64,000 nucleotides of DNA from NCBI GenBank assembly GCA_039519185.1, contig CM076846.1:75620818-75684817 (forward strand). Reading direction: 5' to 3'. Both the position numbers and the translations under genes were made by a program. Position 1 is the stretch's first letter, and each line of letters begins with the position of its first letter. The notes under the pieces are model-generated. The model ran no database searches. It had not been told where the DNA came from and worked only from the letters and a program-made list of their open reading frames with translations. The stretch comes from Astragalus membranaceus (taxonomy: Eukaryota > Streptophyta > Magnoliopsida > Fabales > Fabaceae). Below, piece by piece: positions 54,897-64,000 of the stretch.

Positions 54897-55674
54897 CAAT
54901 AACGAAAGAGAAAGGAGAGGGGAAATATTGAAAAAAATCAGCTTTTTCACCACTCTTCCTTCACAAGCAATGAAACCAGTACTTCACCCATCTCACATTT
55001 CACTCCAAAATTGAGTTTGATTCAGAACACACATCTCCCTAGCAACCCAAAAATAGAGGATTGAACCACATTTCCCTCGAATGAAGATTCAAAGCTTGCA
55101 TGTAGTTGGAAGGAGTTGAAATTGGAATTTTGGGGTTGCATGTGAGCTTAGACTCTTGGAAAAGGAGTTTGGGAAGCCACATTAGGAGAAAAAGTGCCAA
55201 AGAAGGGTTCTTGGATCTGGTGTTGTTACTTGAGTGTCTTAGGAGCTTGTTTGAGCTTATGGGAGCTCATTTGATGGCTTATAATTGGATACCCTACTTC
55301 ACTTTTGAGTTCCTCTTACTCACATCTCTAATACACTTAGGGTTCTATTATTTATGAGTATTGTGAAAGAATGAATTCTGAGTTAGTGTTGGAGTTTCAT
55401 TAGAAAATAGTGAATTTTATGATGGTTTGCTCATGAAGATGATGACTTGCCTTGAAAGTGAATGATGGTGTGACTATGTATTTTAGCTAAATTGATGAAT
55501 GAACTTGATGTCTAGATGTTTGTTTGTGTTGTAATTGAATGATTTGTGATGCTTGAAGTGATTGTTATGATGGTTATAGTGGGTTAGGAGCACTAAGAAA
55601 TGAGATAGAGACACAAAAACAGAAATTCTGCACACTGCCATGGGTCGTGGTGTCCACCACGGGTACCTGTGTTG
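54831..55674. other. Unassigned sequence between C and F
   Basis: Right half of the pre-insertion locus of C. It starts with an (AG)n run (54869-54896) and contains a leader-like stretch and GGGTCGTGGTGTCCACCACGGGTACC near 55644, reminiscent of the GC-rich inserts in E-type LTRs. It may be a fragment of another chromovirus LTR. The 83-codon frame at 55106-55357 has no recognisable family. Confidence 0.5.
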
Positions 55675-56948
55675 TGTAACGCCCCAAAATAATTTAATTA
55701 TTTATTTAATTAAGTTATTTAAGGCTTACAATATTTATTTAATTTAATTAAATAATTCGAATTTAATTATTTTATTTTATTTTATTTATTAGGAGGTGTT
55801 GTCACGGATTGAGTGGTGCGAGCAAGGGCCCGTGATCCACAATTAGGCCCGTGGCCCATTTCATTGGCATAGGAGTCGAATCATTAGGGGTCTAGGGAGT
55901 TAGTTGCAATTCACTCAAGTGAGAAAAAGAAAGAAAAGAAACGTAAGAGAGAGTGGGAAGAGAAAAGTTGCGAAGAAAAGAAGAGAAAAAGAGGAGAAGG
56001 CGAAGCTCATAGAGAAGAGGAGGAGGCTCGTTGGTGGTTTGCATTCTTCCCTTGGAGCTTGGCTAACATTTCGAATTCCATAAGGTTAGGGGGTCCTCTT
56101 TTTGTTTTTAATAAGATATGCGAATTGGATGCTTAGGGTTAGGGTTCTAGGATAATCCCCATGAATGAATTATGATGTTGATGAGTAAATTATAACATTG
56201 TGATGCTTGATGCTGAAATTATTATGTTGAAAATTTTATGATTGATGCTTGAATTGTGGCTAAATGCGAATTGGGTACCCTATGTTTGATCATATGTCTC
56301 ATTGGTGCTTGCTTGGTGAAATTGGGGATCATGGTGTCACTTTAATAATATATATATATATAGGAGTGTTTTAGTAATTTTAATTGGTGAGTGAAAGTGG
56401 GAAAAATTCTGTTTGGAAGCCCCTAGGCGCCTTAGGCGCCATATGCATGTTGCTGAAATTTTCTGTTTTGCGCCATGGTCATGGGCGCCAAGTGCCCAGC
56501 AGTGTGCTGTGCCAGTTTCTAAAAATTCTGTTGCCTGTGTTGCCATTCTGTGTTGCTGTGCCTGTTGCCTGTGTTGCCATTCTGTGTCCCTGTGCTGTCA
56601 GTTTTGGCACTTGTTGCTTGTGTCATGGGCGCCAAGGGCCCCAAAGTCCGGGTGATAGTTTTGCGAAAATTGTTTTCAGGTTTTTATACTCAGGTAAAAT
56701 GGCTCATGAAAAATGATTTTTGGCAACAAAGGAGTTGAGTTGCAAATTTTCACTAGGTGCCTAGTGCATGGGCGCCAAAAATGAGGTTCAGTTTTTGATG
56801 AAATTTTAATTTGGTTTTCATGTTCTGAGCATTTGGCTCGTGTAAAATCAATTTCGAAGGAAAATAAATTTTGTTGCATGTTGGCCTTAGGCGCCTAGTC
56901 CCTGGGCGTCGTGTTGCTGTGCTGAGCGCCTGTGCGTGTTGTTCCCCT

Positions 56949-57158
56949 GGGCGCCTAGCGCCTGTGCGCTGTTGTGCGTGTTGTTCCCCTGGGCGCCTAG
57001 CGCCTGTGCGCTGTTGCGCGTGTTGTTCCCCTGGGCGCCTAGCGCCTGTGCGCTGTTGCACGTGTTGTTCCCCTGGGCGCCTAGCGCCTGTGCGCTGTTG
57101 CGCGTGTTGTTCCTGGGCGCCAAGCGCCATGCGCCTGTGCGTGTTGCCTCTCCTGGGC
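56949..57158 (+). repeat. 42-bp minisatellite with GGCGCCTAGCGCC, about five units
   Basis: GGGCGCCTAGCGCCTGTGCG starts at 56949, 56991, 57033 and 57075 (exactly 42 bp apart), with a diverged unit from 57115. Since 42 is divisible by three, frames stay open across it on both strands; these are not genes. Confidence 0.93.
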
Positions 57159-57926
57159 GCCAAGCGCCCATGCGCCAAGCGCTGTGTTGCCCCTGGGCGC
57201 CCAGCGCCCATGCGCCAGTTCCAGGATGTCTAAGTATTTTTCCGGTTTTATTTTTAATGTAACTTTTGACTCGGTTATCCAAATTTGACGGTTCAAAATG
57301 CGTTTTGAAGCTAATTTCAGTGTCTATCCAAATGTTCCAATTTTATGCAAAAATAAATTATTTTTACTGGTGTTTCTGGCTGATGGTGTTCAAGTGTCCA
57401 AATGGCAATTTTTACCCACTTTCCCTATGTCGTGTCAATGTCCTAAGTTGGTCTATTTGAATTGGTGTTGGTGTGGGTGGTGAGCTGAATTGGTGAGTGA
57501 TGATGAGGTGAGATTGGTGAGCAGAGGCTTCGGCCTAATTTTAATTTGGTGAGTTAATTAATGCACTATGGTGAGATTAGAATTTAAAATGTGAATTGAT
57601 TGATTTGTGGTGTGTTGTGATGCATTCTCCATAACACCTCATGAAGCATGTGCATTATTGGTGAGCAGAGGCTACGGCCTAATTTTATTTGGTGAGCAGA
57701 GGCTACGGCCTATTTGTATTTGGTGACGGATCCGACATGCATGTACCTGTGGAGTTTGGGTTGCATTACATGCATAATCATATATTGTGTATTGCTGTTG
57801 GAAATAGAATGTTGATGTGATTGTTCCATTGTTGTGAATTGGTGTGCCTGGTTTCCTTTTTCCTATGCATTGCTTAATTCCCATATGTTATTAATTATGA
57901 AAAGAGACTCACCCTACTGCTTTTAT

Positions 57927-58015
57927 GTTGCTTCTTATGTCGGCAACGTGCAGGTAATAACGAGTGAAGGATTTCTTTATGCCTTCGTCTGGTAGGAAGT
58001 GTCACGCTCTGATAC
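57927..58015 (+). promoter_or_regulatory. Conserved LTR stem-loop, acceptor-like site and PBS-complementary block (F)
   Basis: GTTGC..GGCAAC stem (57927-57947), GTGCAG|GT (cut after 57953), GCTCTGATAC (58006-58015), the exact complement of PBS bases 58302-58311. Confidence 0.6.
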
Positions 58016-58299
58016 GTAGCACCAGGGGGGGGGGTGTCCTATGTTTATGCATTATTTTTCCTAAACTGTTAGATTTGATTTGTGATGTATTGGTTTTAAA
58101 TTTTAGAACTCATATTTATTCCGCTGCTGATGGTGATTGGATTTAGTTGATGCGAACTAAACATTTTTCTCATGGTGTTATGTATCTTGATATTTATGGA
58201 GTAAATGTAGCACTCGCCTGAATTGTTTTCAAAAAAAAAAAAAATAGACTCTGATTTTTATTTAAAAGTAAAGTTATTAGAAAAGGGGTGTTACATTAG

Positions 58300-58311
58300 T
58301 GGTATCAGAGC
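58300..58311 (+). other. Primer binding site of element F (initiator-Met tRNA)
   Basis: TGGTATCAGAGC, four bases after the LTR end, primes minus-strand DNA synthesis. Confidence 0.95.
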
Positions 58312-58406
58312 AGTTCGGTCTGTCCGGCCGGTAGTCGAGTCGTTGTGTTGAGTAACATTGAGTTTGTTACTCGTTTCTGAATTCTGTTTTCTGTTGCAGT
58401 GCTAGA

Positions 58407-61400
58407 ATGGCCAGACGGGACGATGCTGCACTTGCTGCTGCCTTGCAGGCTATAGCCGGGGCGATGGGTAATATACCCGGTGCTGTTAATGACGGGACGC
58501 GCAATTTGGCTACGTTCCAGAGAGAGAATCCACCTGTCTTTAAGGGCAAGTATAATCCAGATGGTGCTCTGGCATGGCTGAAAGAGATTGAAAGGATATT
58601 TCGGGTCATGGATTGTGATGATGCGCAGAAGGTCAGGTATGGTACCCATACGCTGGCCGAGGAAGCTGATGATTGGTGGATGGAGGTGAGGCAGAGATTA
58701 GAAACTGCTAATGAAGAGATAACTTGGGCTGTTTTCCGTAGAGAGTTCTTGCGGAAGTATTTTCCTGAAGATGTGAGAGGTAAGAAAGAAATAGAATTCC
58801 TTGAGCTGAAGCAAGGAAGCATGTCAGTGACAGAGTATGCTGCCAAGTTCACTGAATTGGCTAAGTTTTATCCCCATTATGCTGATGCTGATTCTGAGTT
58901 CTCAAAGTGTATTAAGTTTGAGAATGGACTGAGGGCTGATATCAAGAAAGCTGTAGGGTACCAGAAGATTCGGGTATTCGCTGATTTGATCGACAGTTGC
59001 AGGATATATGAGGATGATAGTAATGCTCATTCTAAGGTCATGAGGGATCTGAGAGGTAAATTTCAGAATCGGGGTAAGCCATATGAGGTTCCAGCTGGTA
59101 AAGGTAAGCAGAGGTACGCTGATAATAAGAAAACAAGTGGGGGAGATGCCCCTGCGAAGGTTGTGTGCTACAGGTGTGGCAAGCCGGGTCACAAGAGTTT
59201 TGACTGCTCAGATAATAAATGTTTCAAATGCGGTAAAGAGGGTCATGTGGCTGCGAAATGTGAGAAAAGGGATGTGGTGTGCTACAATTGCGGGGAATCA
59301 GGTCATATTAGTACTAAGTGTACTAAGCCGAAGAAAGAGAAGTCCCATGGAAAAGTGTTTGCTCTCGCAGGATCAGAGGATACTAATGAGATTAGAGGTA
59401 CATGTTTTATTAATGGTATTCCTTTGATTGCTATTATTGATACTGGTGCTACGCATTCATTTATTGCTGCTTTGTGTGCTGAGAAATTGGACCTTGTTTT
59501 ATCTTCTATGATGAGAGAGATGGTTATTGACACTCCAGCTAAGGGTTCAGTAACTACCTCTCTTGTGTGTGCTAAGTGCCCTCTGTCAATCTTCGGCAGA
59601 GACTTTCTTGTTGATCTAATTTGTTTCCCGTTGGGAGGGTTGGATGTCATTCTTGGTATGGACTGGTTAGTATTTAACCATGTGCATATTAATTGTTTCC
59701 GGAGATCTGTGAGTTTCTTTCCTCCCGAAGAGGAAGAATCAGTTTTGTTGCCTGCTGGTCATTTGCATAAGGTAATGAAAGAGGGAGTTCATCTGTTTGC
59801 TTTGATGGCGTCATTGTCTGCTGAGAATCAGGCAATCATTGAAAGGGTTCAAGTAGTGTGTGAGTTCCCTGAAGTGTTCCCGGATGAAATTCCAAGTGTC
59901 CCGCCAGAGAGGGAGGTTGAGTTTGCCATTGATCTTATACCTGGTACTAGGCCTGTGTCTATGGCACCGTACCGAATGTCAGCCTCAGAGTTGTCTGAAT
60001 TGAAAAAGCAATTAGAAGATCTACTTGAGAAGAAATTTTTAAGGCCAAGTGTGTCACCGTGGGGTGCTCCGGTATTGTTAGTGAAAAAGAAGGACGGGAG
60101 TATGAGACTTTGTGTCGATTATAGGAAATTGAACAAAGTGACAATAAAGAACCGGTATCCGCTTCCCAGAATTGATGATCTGATGGACCAGTTGGTAGGT
60201 GCTAAGGTGTTTAGTAAAATCGATTTGAGGTCGGGTTATCACCAGATCAAGGTAAAGGATGAAGACATTCAGAAAACCGCTTTCAGAACGAGATATGGGC
60301 ACTATGAGTATTCTGTTATGCCTTTTGGTGTTACCAATGCGCCGGGTGTGTTTATGGAGTACATGAATCGTACTTTTCATAGTTACTTGGATCGGTTTGT
60401 AGTTGTGTTTATTGACGACATTATGGTGTATTCTAAGACAGAAGAGGAGCACGCAGAACATTTGAGGTTAGTGCTGGAAGTATTGAAAGAAAAGAAATTG
60501 TATGCAAAATTGTCTAAGTGTGAGTTCTGGCTGAATGAAGTAGGTTTCCTTGGTCATATTATCTCTGGTAATGGTATCGCTGTGGACCCAGCCAAGGTTG
60601 ATGCTGTGTCCCAATGGGAGAGCCCGAAGTCAGTTACAGAGATTAGAAGCTTTTTGGGATTAGCTGGTTATTACAGGAGATTTATTGAAGGTTTCTCGAG
60701 GTTGGCACTTCCGTTGACTCAATTGACATGTAAAGGAAGAGCTTTTGTGTGGGATGCTCGCTGTGAGGAGAGCTTCAATGAGTTGAAAAAGAGGTTGACT
60801 ACATCGCCCGTTTTGACTTTGCCTGTTCCTGATCGACCGTTTGTAGTATATTGTGATGCTTCCAAGATGGGTTTGGGAGGTGTATTGATGCAAGAGGGTA
60901 AGGTAGTAGCTTATGCATCCAGACAGTTGAGGACCCATGAGAAGAACTACCCTACTCATGATTTGGAGCTAGCTGCAATTGTGTTTGTGCTGAAAATTTG
61001 GAGGCACTATCTGTATGGTACCAGATTTGAAGTGTTTAGCGACCATAAGAGTTTAAAATACTTGTTTGATCAGAAGGAGCTAAATATGAGGCAGAGACGT
61101 TGGCTAGAACTGCTGAAGGATTATGATTTCGGCTTGAACTATCACCCCGGCAAAGCTAATGTCGTGGCTGATGCTTTAAGTCGGAAGAGTTTGCATATGT
61201 CGGTTATGATGGTGAAAGAGTTAGAATTGATTGAGCAGTTTCGGGACATGAGTCTGGTTTGTGAAGTGACACTGCAGAGTGTCAGATTGGGGATGTTGAA
61301 GATCGGCAATGAATTTTTGGTTAGTGTTCGAGAAGCCCAGAAGTCAGATGTGAAGTTGGTAGACCTGTTAGTTGTGAATGATCAAGATGTGGATGGAGAT

Positions 61401-62768
61401 TTCAAGTTAGATTCCCAAGGTGTGTTGAGATTCAGAGATAGGATCTGTATTCCTGACGATGCCGAGATGAAGAGAATGATTCTTGAGGAGAGCCATAGGA
61501 GCAAGTTGAGTATTCATCCCGGGGCTACGAAAATGTACCAAGATTTGAAGAAAATGTTCTGGTGGCCTGGTATGAAGAAGGATGTGGCTCAGTTTGTGTA
61601 TTCTTGTCTGACTTGTCAGAAGTCTAAGGTTGAGCATCAGAAGCCTGCGGGGTTGATGCAACCATTGGAGATTCCGGAATGGAAATGGGATAGCATTTCC
61701 ATGGATTTTGTAACTGGGTTGCCAAATACAGTGAGAGGGTTTGATGCTATATGGGTGGTTGTAGACAGGTTGTCTAAGTCTGCTCATTTCTTACCAATTA
61801 ATATGACTTATCCAGTTCCAAAGTTGGCAGAGATCTACATCAAGACTATTGTGAAGTTGCATGGCGTCCCGCTTAGTATTGTATCTGATAGAGATCCAAG
61901 ATTCACATCTGAATTTTGGAAAAGTTTGCAGGAAGCTTTGGGTTCTAAGTTGAGGTTGAGCTCCGCTTATCATCCGCAGACAGATGGTCAGACGGAGAGG
62001 ACTATTCAGTCGTTAGAGGACTTGTTGAGGGCATGTGTTCTTGAGCAGGGAGGTTCATGGGATTCTCATCTTTCGTTGATAGAGTTCACCTATAACAATA
62101 GTTTTCATTCTAGTATTGGTATGGCACCGTTTGAGGCATTGTATGGTCGGAGATGTAGGACTCCGTTGTTTTGGTATGAATCTGGGGAGAGTGCAGTGTT
62201 GGGGCCTGAGATTGTGCGAGAAACAACTGAGAAGGTAAAATTAATTCGTGAGAAGATGAAAGCGTCGCAGAGTCGACAAAAGAGCTATCATGATAAGAGA
62301 AGGAAGGATTTAGAGTTTCAGGCCGGTGATCATGTGTTTCTGAGAGTCACTCCGGTGACTGGTGTTGGGCGTGCCTTGAAATCTAAGAAGTTAACTCCCC
62401 GTTTCATTGGTCCGTATCAGATTACGGAGAGGGTGGGAAGTGTTGCCTATAGGGTGGCTCTACCACCTAATCTTTCGAACTTGCATGACGTGTTTCACGT
62501 GTCACAACTTCGAAAGTATGTTCCGGACCCGTCTCATGTGATTCAGATGGATGAAGTAGAGGTGCGGGATAATCTCACCGTGGAGACTATGCCTGTGCGG
62601 ATTGAAGATAGAGAAGTGAAGACTCTGAGAGGGAAAGAAATTCTTTTGGTGAAAGTGGTTTGGTTAGGAGCTGCTGGCGAGAGTATGACTTGGGAGTTGG
62701 AGAGCAAGATGCGGGAAGCATATCCGGAGTTGTTTGATTCAGGTAATTTCGAGGACGAAATATTATAA
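58407..62768 (+). CDS. gag-pol polyprotein of element F, complete
   Basis: A single 1453-codon frame, no frameshift between gag and pol. Start chosen at the first ATG after the PBS, as in A, G and H. Order: gag domain (~35-200); three CCHC knuckles (~254-305, CYRC, CFKC, CYNC); aspartic protease DTGATHSFI (D345); RT with LCVDYR (D571) and FIDD (668-671); RNase H YCDAS (D817); integrase HHCC finger (H1030, CLTC 1067-1070), catalytic D1120, D1161 and E1197 with the D35E spacing; integrase C-terminal GPY-type region; chromodomain-like tail (~1405-1445, VKVVWLGAAGESMTWELESKM). All expected catalytic residues are present. In known relatives the product assembles into virus-like particles in the cytoplasm, and the chromodomain is thought to steer integration to heterochromatin. 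The stop is a few bases before the polypurine tract. Confidence 0.96.
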   Translation: MARRDDAALAAALQAIAGAMGNIPGAVNDGTRNLATFQRENPPVFKGKYNPDGALAWLKEIERIFRVMDCDDAQKVRYGTHTLAEEADDWWMEVRQRLETANEEITWAVFRREFLRKYFPEDVRGKKEIEFLELKQGSMSVTEYAAKFTELAKFYPHYADADSEFSKCIKFENGLRADIKKAVGYQKIRVFADLIDSCRIYEDDSNAHSKVMRDLRGKFQNRGKPYEVPAGKGKQRYADNKKTSGGDAPAKVVCYRCGKPGHKSFDCSDNKCFKCGKEGHVAAKCEKRDVVCYNCGESGHISTKCTKPKKEKSHGKVFALAGSEDTNEIRGTCFINGIPLIAIIDTGATHSFIAALCAEKLDLVLSSMMREMVIDTPAKGSVTTSLVCAKCPLSIFGRDFLVDLICFPLGGLDVILGMDWLVFNHVHINCFRRSVSFFPPEEEESVLLPAGHLHKVMKEGVHLFALMASLSAENQAIIERVQVVCEFPEVFPDEIPSVPPEREVEFAIDLIPGTRPVSMAPYRMSASELSELKKQLEDLLEKKFLRPSVSPWGAPVLLVKKKDGSMRLCVDYRKLNKVTIKNRYPLPRIDDLMDQLVGAKVFSKIDLRSGYHQIKVKDEDIQKTAFRTRYGHYEYSVMPFGVTNAPGVFMEYMNRTFHSYLDRFVVVFIDDIMVYSKTEEEHAEHLRLVLEVLKEKKLYAKLSKCEFWLNEVGFLGHIISGNGIAVDPAKVDAVSQWESPKSVTEIRSFLGLAGYYRRFIEGFSRLALPLTQLTCKGRAFVWDARCEESFNELKKRLTTSPVLTLPVPDRPFVVYCDASKMGLGGVLMQEGKVVAYASRQLRTHEKNYPTHDLELAAIVFVLKIWRHYLYGTRFEVFSDHKSLKYLFDQKELNMRQRRWLELLKDYDFGLNYHPGKANVVADALSRKSLHMSVMMVKELELIEQFRDMSLVCEVTLQSVRLGMLKIGNEFLVSVREAQKSDVKLVDLLVVNDQDVDGDFKLDSQGVLRFRDRICIPDDAEMKRMILEESHRSKLSIHPGATKMYQDLKKMFWWPGMKKDVAQFVYSCLTCQKSKVEHQKPAGLMQPLEIPEWKWDSISMDFVTGLPNTVRGFDAIWVVVDRLSKSAHFLPINMTYPVPKLAEIYIKTIVKLHGVPLSIVSDRDPRFTSEFWKSLQEALGSKLRLSSAYHPQTDGQTERTIQSLEDLLRACVLEQGGSWDSHLSLIEFTYNNSFHSSIGMAPFEALYGRRCRTPLFWYESGESAVLGPEIVRETTEKVKLIREKMKASQSRQKSYHDKRRKDLEFQAGDHVFLRVTPVTGVGRALKSKKLTPRFIGPYQITERVGSVAYRVALPPNLSNLHDVFHVSQLRKYVPDPSHVIQMDEVEVRDNLTVETMPVRIEDREVKTLRGKEILLVKVVWLGAAGESMTWELESKMREAYPELFDSGNFEDEIL

Positions 62769-62779
62769 GTGGGGGAGAG
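62768..62779 (+). other. Polypurine tract of element F
   Basis: AGTGGGGGAGAG, one base before the 3' LTR; primes plus-strand synthesis. Confidence 0.9.
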
Positions 62780-62780
62780 T

Positions 62781-64000
62781 TGTAACGCCCCAAAATAATT
62801 TAATTATTTATTTAATTAAGTTATTTAAGGCTTACAATATTTATTTAATTTAATTAAATAATTCGAATTTAATTATTTTATTTTATTTTATTTATTAGGA
62901 GGTTTTGTCACGGATTGAGTGGTGCGAGCAAGGGCCCGTGATCCACAATTAGGCCCGTGGCCCATTTCATTGGCATAGGAGTCGAATCATTAGGGGTCTA
63001 GGGAGTTAGTTGCAATTCACTCAAGTGAGAAAAAGAAAGAAAAGAAACGTAAGAGAGAGTGGGAAGAGAAAAGTTGCGAAGAAAAGAAGAGAAAAAGAGG
63101 AGAAGGCGAAGCTCATAGAGAAGAGGAGGAGGCTCGTTGGTGGTTTGCATTCTTCCCTTGGAGCTTGGCTAACATTTCGAATTCCATAAGGTTAGGGGGT
63201 CCTCTTTTTGTTTTTAATAAGATATGCGAATTGGATGCTTAGGGTTAGGGTTCTAGGATAATTCCCATGAATGAATTATGATGTTGATGAGTAAATTATA
63301 ACATTGTGATGCTTGATGCTGAAATTATTATGTTGAAAATTTTATGATTGATGCTTGAATTGTGGCTAAATGCGAATTGGGTACCCTATGTTTGATCATA
63401 TGTCTCATTGGTGCTTGCTTGGTGAAATCGGGGATCATGGTGTCACTTTAATAATATATATATATATATATATAGGAGTGTTTTAGTAATTTTAATTGGT
63501 GAGTGAAAGTGGGAAAAATTCTGTTTGGAAGCCCCTAGGCGCCTTAGGCGCCATATGCATGTTGCTGAAATTTTCTGTTTTGCGCCATGGTCATGGGCGC
63601 CAAGTGCCCAGCAGTGTGCTGTGCCAGTTTCTAAGAATTCTGTTGCCTGTGTTGTCATTCTGTGTTGCTGTGCCTGTTGCCTGTGTTGCCATTCTGTGTC
63701 CCTGTGCTGTCAGTTTTGGCACTTGTTGCTTGTGTCATGGGCGCCAAGGGCCCCAAAGTCCGGGTGATAGTTTTGCGAAAATTGTTTTCAGGTTTTTATA
63801 CTCAGGTAAAATGGCTCATGAAAAATGATTTTTGGCAACAAAGGAGTTGAGTTGCAAATTTTCACTAGGTGCCTAGTGCATGGGCGCCAAAAATGAGGTT
63901 CAGTTTTTGATGAAATTTTAATTTGGTTTTCATGTTCTGAGCATTTGGCTCGTGTAAAATCAATTTCGAAGGAAAATAAATTTTGTTGCATGTTGGCCTT
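62781..64000 (+). repeat. 3' LTR of element F, first 1220 bp
   Basis: Matches 55675 onward. Differences seen: G/T in GGAGGTGTTG, C/T in GATAATCCCC, T/C in GAAATTGGGG, A/G in CTAAAAATTC, C/T in TTGCCATTC, and a longer (TA)n near 63460. Confidence 0.95.

Larger units (their letters stand above)
55675..58295 (+). repeat. 5' LTR of element F (2621 bp)
   Basis: TGTAACGCCCC..GGGGTGTTACA. Leader with AAGGTTAGGGGG (56083) and TTAGGGTTAGGGTT (56139), GGCGCC array (56420-57220), TTTTGACTCGG (57264), AGGCTTCGGCCT (57528) and two AGGCTACGGCCT variants (57669, 57700), stem-loop plus GTGCAGGT (57927-57955), GCTCTGATACGTAGCAC (58006). Confidence 0.95.
55675..64000 (+). mobile_element. Element F: apparently autonomous chromovirus (Tekay/Del-like), 3' LTR cut by window edge
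   Basis: 5' LTR 55675-58295, PBS 58300, single gag-pol frame 58407-62768, polypurine tract 62768-62779, 3' LTR from 62781. The first 1.2 kb of the two LTRs differ at only about five substitutions plus a TA-repeat length. The left target copy would be TGTTG (55670-55674); the right one is outside. All functional parts in view are intact. Confidence 0.95.

Noticed and set aside
56753..57296. Arg/Pro/Gly-rich frames of 110-152 codons
   Set aside because: The 42-bp repeat is a multiple of three, so all frames across it stay open. They lie inside the F LTR and have no independent start context.

Overview
This is plant nuclear DNA, almost certainly a eudicot. The window is essentially wall-to-wall nested LTR retrotransposons of the Ty3/Gypsy chromovirus type (Tekay/Del-like gag-pol with a C-terminal chromodomain-like tail), plus small DNA transposons and a tRNA-derived SINE. 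A MULE-type MITE whose ends carry the 'TTTTTAGTCCCT' motif common in legumes points weakly to Fabaceae. I see no host protein gene, rRNA or functional tRNA gene. The elements are labelled A to L here.

Left part (1-7827). Element A (minus strand; one whole LTR plus the first ~533 codons of gag-pol) runs off the left edge and is inserted in the LTR of remnant B (minus; integrase and chromodomain remains). B's pol is split by a 657-bp CACTA element with a TAC target duplication. 7557-7827 is unassigned.

Centre (7828-54825). Element C is a small gag-only LTR element (TR-GAG type, ~2.9 kb net, TSD CCGGT) opened up by two insertions in its gag. D is 10105-18435 (TSD CTAGA). H is 18534-54278, minus strand (TSD CCGCG). 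D's 3' LTR holds solo LTR I (TSD CCTTT). H's 3' LTR holds G (19712-40569, TSD TTTAG) and a palindromic SINE. G's integrase holds E (25147-37469, TSD TTTTG), and E's 3' LTR holds solo LTR J (TSD GGAAG). H's gag holds solo LTR K (TSD CTCAG) and its 5' LTR holds solo LTR L (TSD ACATC). The order of insertion is therefore locus, then C, H, G, E, J: a five-step stack in which every step is proven by an exact target duplication.

Right part (54826-64000). After an unassigned 844-bp stretch comes element F (plus strand). It has a complete 5' LTR, a PBS matching initiator-Met tRNA, an uninterrupted 1453-codon gag-pol frame with all catalytic residues, a PPT and the first 1.2 kb of the 3' LTR. Its LTRs differ at about five positions over that 1.2 kb, so F is young and looks autonomous.

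The least expected signals lie in the noncoding parts of the LTRs. Seven otherwise divergent LTR families share three things: a covarying stem-loop just before a splice-acceptor-like TGCAG|GT; a block GCTCTGATACGTAGCAC whose first ten bases are complementary to the element's own primer binding site (a mimic of the tRNA-iMet 3' end); and, upstream, family-specific GGCGCC-rich minisatellites in a constant position. Two copies of a ~310-320 bp hairpin SINE, an inverted dimer of a tRNA-like unit, are also present. Everything was read by eye; identities are estimates.
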